DNA of 9,419 nucleotides from Syntrophobacterales bacterium (GCA_030601545.1 JAUVTM010000059.1:1-9419), one strand, 5' to 3'. Counted from the stretch's first letter, positions 1 through 6,375 are shown. Program-made: numbers and translations. The notes: generated by a model not told the origin, from the sequence alone.

Positions 1-1
1 T

Positions 2-196
2 CACATGAAGGAGCCATTCAAGCTTCCCCGGCTCATCGAGGTGGCCGAGCAGCGAGGACTGGCCAGGGTTCACTCAACCATTAACCGTTTGCTTGTAAGG
101 GGCACTATGGTAGGTGGCACAGACGGCCTGTTCCGCTGGGCAAAGGCAAGTGAAAAGGAGGGTCCAGTTGAAAGCAAGTTTAAAGAGAACAAATGA
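2..196 (+). CDS. C-terminal end of an unrecognised protein (5' truncated by window edge)
   Basis: The frame is open from the first complete codon of the window and stops at TGA 194-196, leaving about 64 residues. An ATG lies at position 5, but too little sequence precedes it to see a ribosome site, so this is more likely the tail of a longer gene than a complete one. The visible part starts with a helix-rich stretch (PRLIEVAEQRG, then VHSTINRLLVRG), followed by a short Gly-rich turn (GGTDGLFRW) and a charged, Lys/Glu-rich tail. The helix-helix-wing pattern resembles a winged-helix fold, but no family is recognised and no function is assigned. It reads in the same direction as the decarboxylase subunit downstream, with a 238-bp repeat-bearing gap between them, so co-transcription is possible but not shown. 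Confidence 0.5.
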   Translation, partial: HMKEPFKLPRLIEVAEQRGLARVHSTINRLLVRGTMVGGTDGLFRWAKASEKEGPVESKFKENK

Positions 197-240
197 GGCC
201 CTAGCGGTCAACCGAGCAAGTGCTAAGTTGGAGTACTAGA

Positions 241-370
241 GTGTCAAAAATTCCAAATCGCGAATCACAATGACTAAGGTGTCAGTGTTCAGGTTTCAGC
301 TTCTATATTTCTTTTTCCTGACACCTGACACCTGACACCCGGCACCCTGAGATTTGGTGTTTGGAATTTG
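241..370. repeat. Nested inverted repeats with heptamer array (unit CCTGACA)
   Basis: Three perfect tandem copies of CCTGACA occupy 317-337, followed by two diverged units, CCCGGCA (338-344) and CCCTGAG (345-351). The complement of the same array lies upstream at 278-299. Its reverse complement matches 318-339 at 18 of 22 positions, giving a long imperfect stem with an 18-nt loop. Outside it, TTCCAAAT at 251-258 is mirrored by ATTTGG at 352-357 and TTTGGAA at 360-366, so a second, outer pairing is possible. There is no T-tract after the stem, so a terminator is unlikely. No coding signal was seen in the rest of 197-434. Confidence 0.75.
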
Positions 371-423
371 ATATTTTGCAATGTACCACCACTGCATTAC
401 TCTGGTGGCACGGAGAACGTGCG

Positions 424-429
424 AGGAAG
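424..429 (+). promoter_or_regulatory. Ribosome binding site of the beta-subunit gene
   Basis: AGGAAG lies 5 nt before the ATG at 435. It decides the start: the frame is open upstream to an ATG at 381, but that start has no comparable site and would add 18 residues unlike the usual N-terminus. Confidence 0.7.
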
Positions 430-434
430 TTATT

Positions 435-1559
435 ATGGAGCTCCTAATAGAGTTTTTACAAAATACCGGTTTTGGCATGGTTGACTATCGCAATTTTGTC
501 ATGATCGGTGTGGGGCTGGTCTTCCTTTATCTCGGTATAGCCAAACACTACGAGCCCTTGCTTCTGGTCCCCATCGGCTTCGGTATCCTGGTTGGCAACA
601 TCCCGGTTTTCAAAGGGTTGGGTTTGGGTATTTATGAGGAAGGTTCGGTGCTCAACTACCTCTACTTTGGGGTGCGCCAGGGCATTTATCCTCCTTTGAT
701 CTTTTTGGGCATTGGTGCCATGACAGATTTTTCCACCCTCCTGGCCAGGCCCAAACTCATTTTGCTGGGTGCAGCTGCCCAACTCGGGGTTTTTATGACA
801 TTTTTAGGGGCGCTGTTTCTAGGTTTTGTCCCAACAGAAGCAGCTTCTATCGGTATAATTGGTGGTGCGGACGGCCCCACTGCCATCTTTTTGTCGGCCA
901 AGTTGGCACCACACCTGGTGGGACCCATTGCCATCGCAGCCTATTCGTACATGGCCTTGGTGCCGGTGATCCAGCCGCCAATTATGAGACTGCTCACCAG
1001 CCGACAAGAACGTCTCATCAAAATGAGTGACCCCAGGGAAGTGAGCTCACAAGAGAAGATTTTATTTCCCATCGTGGCATTCTTGTTTTGCTGCTTCTTG
1101 GCCCCTGCCGCCTTACCATTGCTTGGCATGCTCTTCTTTGGTAATCTTTTGAAAGAATGTATGGTTACAGACCGCCTGGCGAGAACCGCTCGGACCGCTG
1201 TGGTCGATACAGTAACAATTATTCTCGGTCTAACCGTAGGTGCCAGTACCCAGGCTGATGTATTTCTCACTGGCAAGTCCATCGGTATTTTTATCCTGGG
1301 TGCCTGCTCCTTCATGGTGGCCACGGCAGGAGGAGTGATCTTCGCTAAACTGATGAACCTACTGAGCAGTGACAAGATTAACCCTCTCTTGGGTGCGGCT
1401 GGAGTTTCGGCAGTGCCGGACTCGGCCCGGGTGGTGCAGATGGTAGGCAACGCTGAGGATCCGAGTAATTATTTGCTAATGCACGCCATGGCGCCAAATG
1501 TTGCAGGAGTTATCGGTTCTGCCATAGCCGCCGGCGTTCTCTGGAGTTTCGTTGGCTGA
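435..1559 (+). CDS. oadB: Na+-translocating decarboxylase beta subunit (OadB/GcdB/MmdB family)
   Basis: This is the integral membrane beta subunit of the biotin-dependent sodium-pumping decarboxylases (oxaloacetate, methylmalonyl-CoA, glutaconyl-CoA or malonate), which couples release of CO2 from carboxybiotin to Na+ export. It is 374 residues, hydrophobic throughout, with about nine or more membrane segments, and of normal length for the shorter members. The family signature GGADGPTAIF is present with its Asp at residue 146, equivalent to the essential D203 of Klebsiella OadB. The second signature, around residues 316-332, keeps N316, G320, S325 and R332 with the same spacing as N373, G377, S382 and R389 of Klebsiella. 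A working pump is therefore expected. The alpha (carboxyltransferase) and gamma subunits are not in the window, so the substrate cannot be named; the oadB symbol denotes the family only. The stop overlaps the next gene by 8 bp. Confidence 0.95.
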   Translation: MELLIEFLQNTGFGMVDYRNFVMIGVGLVFLYLGIAKHYEPLLLVPIGFGILVGNIPVFKGLGLGIYEEGSVLNYLYFGVRQGIYPPLIFLGIGAMTDFSTLLARPKLILLGAAAQLGVFMTFLGALFLGFVPTEAASIGIIGGADGPTAIFLSAKLAPHLVGPIAIAAYSYMALVPVIQPPIMRLLTSRQERLIKMSDPREVSSQEKILFPIVAFLFCCFLAPAALPLLGMLFFGNLLKECMVTDRLARTARTAVVDTVTIILGLTVGASTQADVFLTGKSIGIFILGACSFMVATAGGVIFAKLMNLLSSDKINPLLGAAGVSAVPDSARVVQMVGNAEDPSNYLLMHAMAPNVAGVIGSAIAAGVLWSFVG

Positions 1560-2043
1560 TAGATTAAAAGGACATCCGTGGAAAACAACGTCAGTGGGGG
1601 ATGAGACTGACTCCATATGTCCCCGCTGCAAGGAGGAGACCATCCACCGGGTGGTGGCCATGAAGGAGAAGAAGATATACCTGGTGATTTGCACCCGATG
1701 CAATAGCCAACACCGGTACCGCCCCTCACTGGCTACCATCACCAGGAAGGTTCCTCTTCCATCCGAACGCCAAGCAAAGGTCTTGAAGAAGGTTGAGTCC
1801 GCCAGGACCTTTCGTCCCCAGGTGTCCTTGAAGGAGTGGCAAGCTCTCAAAGAAGTAGCCGGGGAGATGGAGACTCTGCCATACGACCCGGGCGCTTCAT
1901 ACAGCGAAAAACAAGCCGTGGCCCATCCAACCTTCGGACTCGGCTTCGTGGGCAAGGTAATTGACAAATCTAAGATCGAGGTGGTCTTCGAGTACGAGAT
2001 CAAGATCCTAGTCATGAACAGACCGAAGCCAGGGCAAGAGTAA
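1552..2043 (+). CDS. Small zinc-ribbon protein with C-terminal Tudor/SH3-like motif
   Basis: This is a 163-residue soluble protein of unknown function. Two CxxC pairs, CPRC (C23, C26) and CTRC (C47, C50), form a four-Cys zinc ribbon in the first third. A basic, helical middle follows. The last 45 residues carry VAHPTFGLGFV (123-133) then an alternating beta pattern ending KILVMNR (151-157). That arrangement (V-x-H-x-x-F-G-x-G-x-V, later K-x-L) resembles the C-terminal Tudor domain of UvrD/PcrA helicases, which contacts RNA polymerase; this link is pattern-based and unproven. The start is TTG at 1552, inside the end of the beta-subunit gene, with GGAG at 1543-1546 five nt before it. A GTG at 1594 is an alternative without a good ribosome site. 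The overlap implies translational coupling with the decarboxylase subunit, although the likely roles look unrelated. Confidence 0.75.
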   Translation: MADRLKGHPWKTTSVGDETDSICPRCKEETIHRVVAMKEKKIYLVICTRCNSQHRYRPSLATITRKVPLPSERQAKVLKKVESARTFRPQVSLKEWQALKEVAGEMETLPYDPGASYSEKQAVAHPTFGLGFVGKVIDKSKIEVVFEYEIKILVMNRPKPGQE

Positions 2044-2091
2044 ATGGGGCATTTAACTCTTGCCAAGCCGGCAGAGTGCATTTATTATTAC

Positions 2092-2157
2092 CTGCCCGCT
2101 GCCCGCTGCCCGCTGCCCGCTGCCCGCTGCCCGCTGCCCGCTGCCCGCTGCCCGCTG
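2092..2157. repeat. Tandem heptamer array, nine perfect copies of CCCGCTG
   Basis: Nine identical CCCGCTG units run without error from 2095 to 2157, preceded by a partial unit CTG at 2092-2094. The array sits in the 154-bp gap between two convergent genes. Just after it, the last GCCCGC and a GCGGGC-like GCTGGGC (2161-2167) could form a small hairpin, but no T-tract follows. Perfect short repeats of this kind are prone to slippage, so copy number may vary between strains. The short open frames across it only translate the repeat and are not called. Confidence 0.95.
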
Positions 2158-2197
2158 CAAGCTGGGCATTGCTCGGCGTGCTCTGCGGTAAATCTTC

Positions 2198-4492
2198 TCA
2201 CCTCTCTAGAACAGCTGAGGGTGGCCAAGAGATGATGAAAGGCAGGATGGCCGAGACATTAACCAGGGCGAGAAGAATGAGCGTCTGAAGAATTCCCACC
2301 GAGGGGATAAGAACAAGGCCCACCAAGAGGCAGCCCAAAAAAGATCCCAATAGATCAACTGCGTAAATCAAACCTGCAACACGGCCAACGCGAGTCTGCT
2401 CGGTGAGGAGAAGACGATTGCTAAGGGGGAAGTGGGTGCCGCCAATAAAGCCCGCAGCGAAACTCATGAAAGAGAACGTTTCTCGGTATAAGAAGTGGTG
2501 AAGATTTAAGGTCGGACGATTGTGAAAGTAGACAATGACAATTGCCAAAACAAGGCAAAAGCAGGCGAGGATGGTTTGGAAAGTGACAAGAGCTCTGATT
2601 TGACTCGATCTCTTTCTGGGGTAGTAGCTCAGAGTGACACTCCCCGCGGCCAGTCCAACCATGAAAAGAGCCAGAAGAAGACCAATCTTATAATAGACGT
2701 AGCCAAAGAACACCTGAAATGCAAAAATGATGAGGATTTGAAGTGATACTTCGGTGAGACCAAAGATGGAAACAGAGTAAAGTAACTTACCTGTGGGAAA
2801 TGAGGAGGATGTGGCCCCGAAACGTTGCCGGAAACTCAAGAGTGCAACAAGGCCACACAGGATAAGCATTCCGGTCCAGACCATGCGTCTGCTTAGAGCA
2901 GAGAAGGCCCTTCCTATCATCTGCGAATATTGGGAACTCCACATGAGTAAGTTATATGAATAGGCTCTGGGGTTGAGATCGCTGTTCACTCCACTCTCAC
3001 CTGCCTGGTCAACCATTGCCAGAAAAGTTTCCTGCCGCAGAGGCGATAGATCCCACAACATGTAATGATCTTGTACATAGAGGAGCTGCAACTTACGCTG
3101 CTGCAGTCGCTGTACCAGAGTTTCCGGTTGGGTTGTGAGAATTCCATGGGAGTTAGAACAAAAAAAACGGGCCGTCTGTCCGGGAAAAACGACCACTTCC
3201 GGGAAGACTCTCAATGCGGTTAAATAGAGTAACTTCAGGTATTTTGCCTGGATGGGACCGAGTGCGGTTTCAGAACCGCTGGCAGAGAAGGAAAATACGC
3301 CTCCTTCCCGCATCTTACTGGCAGCGAGCCGAAAAAATTCCTGAGTGTAAAATCGATTAAGCTGCGCGGTATAAGGCTCGGGAAGGTTCACCAGAATGAC
3401 ATCGTAGAGGTTTGAGCTGTGGGCAAGATAGTGTCGGCCGTCTTCGTGATGAACCATTACGCGTGGATCTTTCAAAGCAGCTGTAACATGCACTGGAAGA
3501 TGGATTTTTCCCAGTTGGATGAGCCTGGGATCCAACTCTACATACTCTACGTTGCGGACGCTGGGATGTTGGAGCAACTGGCCTAGAGACTCAGAGACGC
3601 CCCCTCCAATAAGAAGAACGCTTTTAGGTCCAGGATGCTGAAGGAGGGCATAGTGGACCGCCCCTTCTGCACTCAATTGATCGGGCACAGTAAAGTTCCA
3701 GAGACCACTCTCGAAAAAAGAGAGCTGGTTTTCTTTGGCTACCACAGTGATGTGACCAAAAATGGTTTCTTCAGAGGCTATGAGACGAAATCCGGGCCAT
3801 TGCCATTCCCGGCTGATCTTGTCCAACTTTGTGCTCTGGTACTGGACAAAAAAGAGGCACAGAAAAATGACACCGAAGGTGGAAAGGTGAGGCCAACGGC
3901 CACGGCTCGCCTGCAGGATCAAGATAAGACCTGAACCACAGAGAAGCAGGGCAATTCCACTGGCGATCTGGATGGCATTGAAATAGTGAATGAGCAGGAG
4001 CGTAAATAGTAGGCCACCGATGCCGGCCCCAAGTCCCTCAAGAAAGTAAACCAGACCGGGCGACCTCGTCCAGGCTGGTATCTGAGCAGCCAAAAGAGAG
4101 CAAGCCAGGCTGAATAGCACACCGGAGATAAGGCAGAAAGGGGCGAGGGTGAGGAAAGAGATGGACAGCATCTGTCCTAAGGTGACAAGTTCGCCGGCGC
4201 CAATTTGGAAAAGAGAGCGGGCCATCCTGATGAAGAAGATCGTTACCGCAAGAATGACACCGCTGAAACTCTGCAGGTATCCAAACAGAGGTTGGCTGAG
4301 GCCGTAAGAGCGGGAAATTTTGCCCCCTAGCAGGCCGCCCAGCGCCGTCCAAAAAAGCCAGGCGGCAAGAACAATGGCCACTGCCAGTTCACTACCGGAG
4401 AAGACGGGTAGTAGTTCTCGAAGTACGAGAATCTGGCCAATAGTGGCAGCAAAGCCGATAAGTGTGAAAGCCAGGGTGGTAGTCACTTTCAT
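2198..4492 (-). CDS. Fused membrane protein with spermidine-synthase-like (SAM-fold) domain
   Basis: This 764-residue protein has three parts: about six or seven membrane segments (roughly 5-217), a cytoplasmic Spermine_synth-type Rossmann domain (roughly 230-490), and about seven more membrane segments (roughly 538-755). The core domain shows a glycine loop LLIGGGVSESL (293-303), an acidic ribose-binding VELDP (318-322) and DGRHYL (351-356). It departs from true aminopropyltransferases. GGGDG has become GGGVS, and the catalytic D-x-x-D-P has become N-L-P-E-P (369-373). Polyamine synthesis is therefore unlikely and the real substrate is unknown. Similar fused proteins are often annotated as fused MFS/spermidine synthase, which should be read as fold only. 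The ATG at 4492 is followed directly by the first membrane helix, supporting this start, but the ribosome site is weak. It is transcribed convergently with the zinc-ribbon gene and divergently from fur. Confidence 0.85.
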   Translation of the reverse strand: MKVTTTLAFTLIGFAATIGQILVLRELLPVFSGSELAVAIVLAAWLFWTALGGLLGGKISRSYGLSQPLFGYLQSFSGVILAVTIFFIRMARSLFQIGAGELVTLGQMLSISFLTLAPFCLISGVLFSLACSLLAAQIPAWTRSPGLVYFLEGLGAGIGGLLFTLLLIHYFNAIQIASGIALLLCGSGLILILQASRGRWPHLSTFGVIFLCLFFVQYQSTKLDKISREWQWPGFRLIASEETIFGHITVVAKENQLSFFESGLWNFTVPDQLSAEGAVHYALLQHPGPKSVLLIGGGVSESLGQLLQHPSVRNVEYVELDPRLIQLGKIHLPVHVTAALKDPRVMVHHEDGRHYLAHSSNLYDVILVNLPEPYTAQLNRFYTQEFFRLAASKMREGGVFSFSASGSETALGPIQAKYLKLLYLTALRVFPEVVVFPGQTARFFCSNSHGILTTQPETLVQRLQQRKLQLLYVQDHYMLWDLSPLRQETFLAMVDQAGESGVNSDLNPRAYSYNLLMWSSQYSQMIGRAFSALSRRMVWTGMLILCGLVALLSFRQRFGATSSSFPTGKLLYSVSIFGLTEVSLQILIIFAFQVFFGYVYYKIGLLLALFMVGLAAGSVTLSYYPRKRSSQIRALVTFQTILACFCLVLAIVIVYFHNRPTLNLHHFLYRETFSFMSFAAGFIGGTHFPLSNRLLLTEQTRVGRVAGLIYAVDLLGSFLGCLLVGLVLIPSVGILQTLILLALVNVSAILPFIISWPPSAVLER

Positions 4493-4541
4493 GTCTTGAT
4501 CAATACACTATTTTGCCGGGTCAATCCAAGGATTTTCCGGG

Positions 4542-4574
4542 AAGCACCTTAGCCTGGGCCAGGGAAAGGTGCTT
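4542..4574. repeat. Inverted repeat with 9-bp perfect arms in the divergent intergenic region
   Basis: AAGCACCTT (4542-4550) and its exact complement AAGGTGCTT (4566-4574) flank a 15-nt loop that itself contains CCTGG/CCAGG. It begins 50 bp upstream of the minus-strand membrane-protein gene. No T-tract lies on either side, so it is not a standard terminator. It could be an operator or a leader hairpin of the minus-strand transcript; nothing in the sequence decides between these. The 46 bp between this hairpin and 4621 show nothing recognisable. Confidence 0.6.
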
Positions 4575-4620
4575 TGCTGGAGTAATGGAAGAATAAATTC
4601 CAATACCCCATCACAAGAAC

Positions 4621-4701
4621 GTAGGGCGGGTCTCCGCACCCGCCGTAAACAGGTCTTTGCAGAAGGGAAGATCTCTTGGCCGGTACGGTGACCGGCCCTA
4701 C
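4621..4701. repeat. Inverted pair of REP-like hairpins starting with GTAG
   Basis: Two 24-bp units face each other across a 33-bp spacer. The left unit (4621-4644) starts GTAGGG and folds through GGCGGGT (4625-4631) and ACCCGCC (4638-4644) around a 6-nt loop. The right unit (4678-4701) is the complement and ends CCCTAC; it folds through GGCCGGT (4678-4684) and ACCGGCC (4691-4697). Read in the same direction the units match at 20 of 24 positions. One G/C swap in each arm is compensatory, so both 7-bp stems stay perfect. A 5' GTAG followed by a hairpin, arranged as an inverted pair, is the pattern of REP/BIME elements mobilised by RAYT-type transposases. No such transposase is in the window. 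Confidence 0.75.
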
Positions 4702-4727
4702 TTTTGACCAGGATAGATCTTAGGTAA

Positions 4728-4755
4728 CCGCTGAACGCTGGTGGCTGACGGCTAT
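4728..4755. repeat. Degenerate heptamer run (unit NNGCTGA)
   Basis: CCGCTGA, ACGCTGG, TGGCTGA and CGGCTAT follow each other in exact 7-bp register. It is a decayed relative in period, though not in sequence, of the other heptamer arrays. It ends 11 bp before the -35 box of the fur promoter. Confidence 0.5.
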
Positions 4756-4766
4756 GAAATTTGCCC

Positions 4767-4795
4767 TTGACAAAAGCATTCGTCGCAGCTATTAT
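4767..4795 (+). promoter_or_regulatory. Sigma70-type promoter of fur
   Basis: A perfect -35 TTGACA (4767-4772) and a -10 TATTAT (4790-4795, one mismatch to TATAAT) are separated by 17 bp, placing transcription start near 4802 and leaving a leader of about 20 nt before the ATG at 4823. This lies inside the longer open frame that could begin at 4754, so it also argues against that longer start. No convincing Fur box was found over it. Confidence 0.8.
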
Positions 4796-4822
4796 CGCAA
4801 TTCGTTCTCAATAGGGATTGCC

Positions 4823-5257
4823 ATGAAAAGTGAAATCGAGGTATTCAGAGAATTCATTCGCAATAAGGGTTTAAGAAAAACACCCGAGCGTGAACAGGTA
4901 GTCAGGGCGGTATTCGCCGTCCATGACCATTTTGACGTGGATGAACTTTACGTGCTACTCCGGCGTCAGAACGAAAAAATTTCCAAGGCCACGATTTACC
5001 GTACCATTCCCCTGCTGCTCGAGAGCGGCCTCATCCAGGAAGCCTACTTCGAGGATGGTCATCTGCACTACGAACACATCTATGGGCATGAACACCACTG
5101 CCACCTTCGTTGTCTAGATTGTGGCAAGGTGGTGGAATTTACCGAAGAAATTGTCAAGGATGTAGAGGAGAAGGTCGGGGAACTTTATGATTTTCTCGTA
5201 ACTGGACACAAACTCGAAGTGTATGGGCATTGTGGCAAGTGCAAGGTGCACAAGTGA
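4823..5257 (+). CDS. fur: Ferric uptake regulator family protein (Fur)
   Basis: This is a 144-residue Fur-family repressor that would bind Fe(II), dimerise and shut off iron-uptake genes. An N-terminal winged helix (about 1-80) has a canonical recognition helix, KATIYRTI (55-62). The C-terminal dimerisation and metal domain shows HEHHCHLRC (89-97), structural Cys pairs C97/C100 and C137/C140, plus E84 and H129 at ligand positions. The ATG at 4823 is chosen because AGGGA (4813-4817) precedes it by 5 nt, a strong promoter lies just upstream, and the protein then starts like other Fur proteins. The frame is open to an ATG at 4754, but that would overlap the promoter. It is followed after 74 bp by the Fur-FeoA fusion, and the Feo transporter genes come next, so the Feo cluster is its likely target. 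Assignment to Fur and not to PerR or Zur rests on this context. Confidence 0.93.
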   Translation: MKSEIEVFREFIRNKGLRKTPEREQVVRAVFAVHDHFDVDELYVLLRRQNEKISKATIYRTIPLLLESGLIQEAYFEDGHLHYEHIYGHEHHCHLRCLDCGKVVEFTEEIVKDVEEKVGELYDFLVTGHKLEVYGHCGKCKVHK

Positions 5258-5331
5258 CTAACACAGCAGACGGCAAAGGCGTGCAACAGCTTAACGACGA
5301 AATGGTTGTTGTATAAAGGACTCGAGGCTCT

Positions 5332-6030
5332 ATGGAACATCTACACCAATACGAGAGAGATGAATTCATCAACATCTGCAAAGAGCATGGCCTGAACTAT
5401 AGTGATAAGCGGTTGCTGGTGCTCGAGGCATTCTTGGGGACAACACAGCATCTCACTATTGCTGCTCTCAAGGAGCAGCTCGAGAGCGAAGGCCAGCGAT
5501 TGGCCAGCGACTTCATTGGCGAGACCTTGGATCTTCTCTGCCGCTATGGATATGCTTCCAAGAAGGAATTTGAAGGCCAGGAGGTCCAATATGAACATCG
5601 TCACATCGGTTGGCATCATGACCATCTAATATGCGCCGACTGCGGTAGGATTCAGGAGTTCCACAATACTGAGATTGAAGCATTGCAACGACAAATCGCC
5701 CAGGATAGATATTTTACCTTGCTGCATCATAAAATGGAGCTCTACGGCATTTGTGGAAAGTGCCGAAAACAGCGACGGCCGGGTATTCCTTTGTCTTTTG
5801 TGCTTTCCGGAGAGGAAGTAGTTATTGAGCGATTGCTGGGTGGGAAACAGGTCCAGCAGCGATTGGCTGACATGGGACTCACCCCCGGAACAACTATAGA
5901 GGTTATCAAAGCAAGAGGACCCGGCCCTATCATCGTTGCCTTCCGCGGTAGCAGGATCGCCCTGGGACACGGCCTCAGCCAAAAAGTGCTCGTCTCTACC
6001 AACAACAGCCCTGCCAAAGACGTTGGCTGA
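5332..6030 (+). CDS. Fur-like metal sensor domain fused to a FeoA (SH3-like) domain
   Basis: The protein is 232 residues long. Residues 6-147 align end to end with the upstream Fur. The metal sites are kept: H40, E88, H95, H96, D97, H98, E116 and H133, plus structural Cys pairs C101/C104 and C141/C144. The DNA-recognition helix is not kept: the A-T-[IV]-Y-R signature is replaced by D-F-I-G-E (60-64), turning Arg into Glu. Residues about 150-225 form a FeoA domain, with VQQRLADMGLTPGTTIEVIK (174-193) and a closing SRIALGHGLSQKVLV. FeoA proteins are small SH3-like partners of the FeoB transporter. The likely role is an iron-responsive protein that touches FeoB or the other Fur and may not bind DNA itself; this is inference. 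CGAGG lies 4 nt before the ATG and AAAGGA lies further up. The gene is followed after 102 bp by free feoA. It probably arose by duplication of fur with gain of FeoA. Confidence 0.9.
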   Translation: MEHLHQYERDEFINICKEHGLNYSDKRLLVLEAFLGTTQHLTIAALKEQLESEGQRLASDFIGETLDLLCRYGYASKKEFEGQEVQYEHRHIGWHHDHLICADCGRIQEFHNTEIEALQRQIAQDRYFTLLHHKMELYGICGKCRKQRRPGIPLSFVLSGEEVVIERLLGGKQVQQRLADMGLTPGTTIEVIKARGPGPIIVAFRGSRIALGHGLSQKVLVSTNNSPAKDVG

Positions 6031-6132
6031 GGAGTTCCACTCATATTGGTTCCCGGTTACAATCCTTATCATTTCTTCAGGCTAGGGTGAATTTGGTCGA
6101 GGACCTTATTCGCCGGATTTGGAGATGAGTTG

Positions 6133-6375
6133 ATGATTCCATTGAGTGAGTTCAGAGAAGGTGAGCGAGGTATCATCACAAAATTGAACGGCAGTGGCAC
6201 CTTTCGCAAGCGACTACAGGAGATGGGCTTCATCAGGGGATCTGAGGTATTCGTTGAAAAATATGCTCCTCTTCGAGATCCGATTGAACTGGTGATCAAA
6301 GGCTACCACGTCTCGCTGCGGGTGGAAGAAGCGGCCCAGATAATGATGGAAAAGCTGGAGCAAGAACAAAAGTGA
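6133..6375 (+). CDS. feoA: Ferrous iron transport protein A (FeoA)
   Basis: This is an 80-residue cytosolic SH3-like protein of normal FeoA length that supports or regulates the FeoB iron transporter. It shows the family pattern: MIPLSEFREGERG at the start, RKRLQEMGFIRGSEV (25-39), then the beta strand DPIELVIKGYHVSLR and a C-terminal helix. GGAG at 6121-6124 stands 8 nt before the ATG at 6133. A TTG codon directly before this ATG could also be read as a start, adding one residue. Its stop TGA overlaps the GTG start of feoB by 4 bp, so the two are translationally coupled. It differs clearly in sequence from the FeoA domain of the preceding fusion protein, so it is not a very recent copy. No strong promoter is visible in the 102 bp before it, and transcription from the fur side is likely. 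Confidence 0.95.
   Translation: MIPLSEFREGERGIITKLNGSGTFRKRLQEMGFIRGSEVFVEKYAPLRDPIELVIKGYHVSLRVEEAAQIMMEKLEQEQK

Noticed and set aside
381..434. Longer N-terminus for the beta subunit starting at ATG 381
   Set aside because: The extra 18 residues are unlike the family and AGGAAG sits correctly for the ATG at 435.
941..1450. 169-residue open frame on the minus strand
   Set aside because: It lies wholly inside the beta-subunit gene, whose protein carries all family motifs; this is an antisense shadow.
2092..2157. CRISPR-like direct repeats
   Set aside because: The period is 7 bp with no spacers, far below any CRISPR repeat length.
2044..2288. Two short + strand open frames across the CCCGCTG array
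   Set aside because: They translate the heptamer repeat in two frames, have no ribosome site or family resemblance, and run into the antisense of the minus-strand gene.
4754..4822. Longer N-terminus for Fur starting at ATG 4754
   Set aside because: A near-consensus promoter (4767-4795) lies within it, and the ATG at 4823 has a good ribosome site and the usual Fur N-terminus.
4796..4822. Possible Fur box over the fur promoter and leader
   Set aside because: AT-rich hexamers resembling GATAAT occur, but no symmetric 19-bp site could be made out.
6031..6132. Separate promoter for feoA
   Set aside because: TTGGTT and TTGGTC occur as possible -35 boxes, but no acceptable -10 lies at the right distance.
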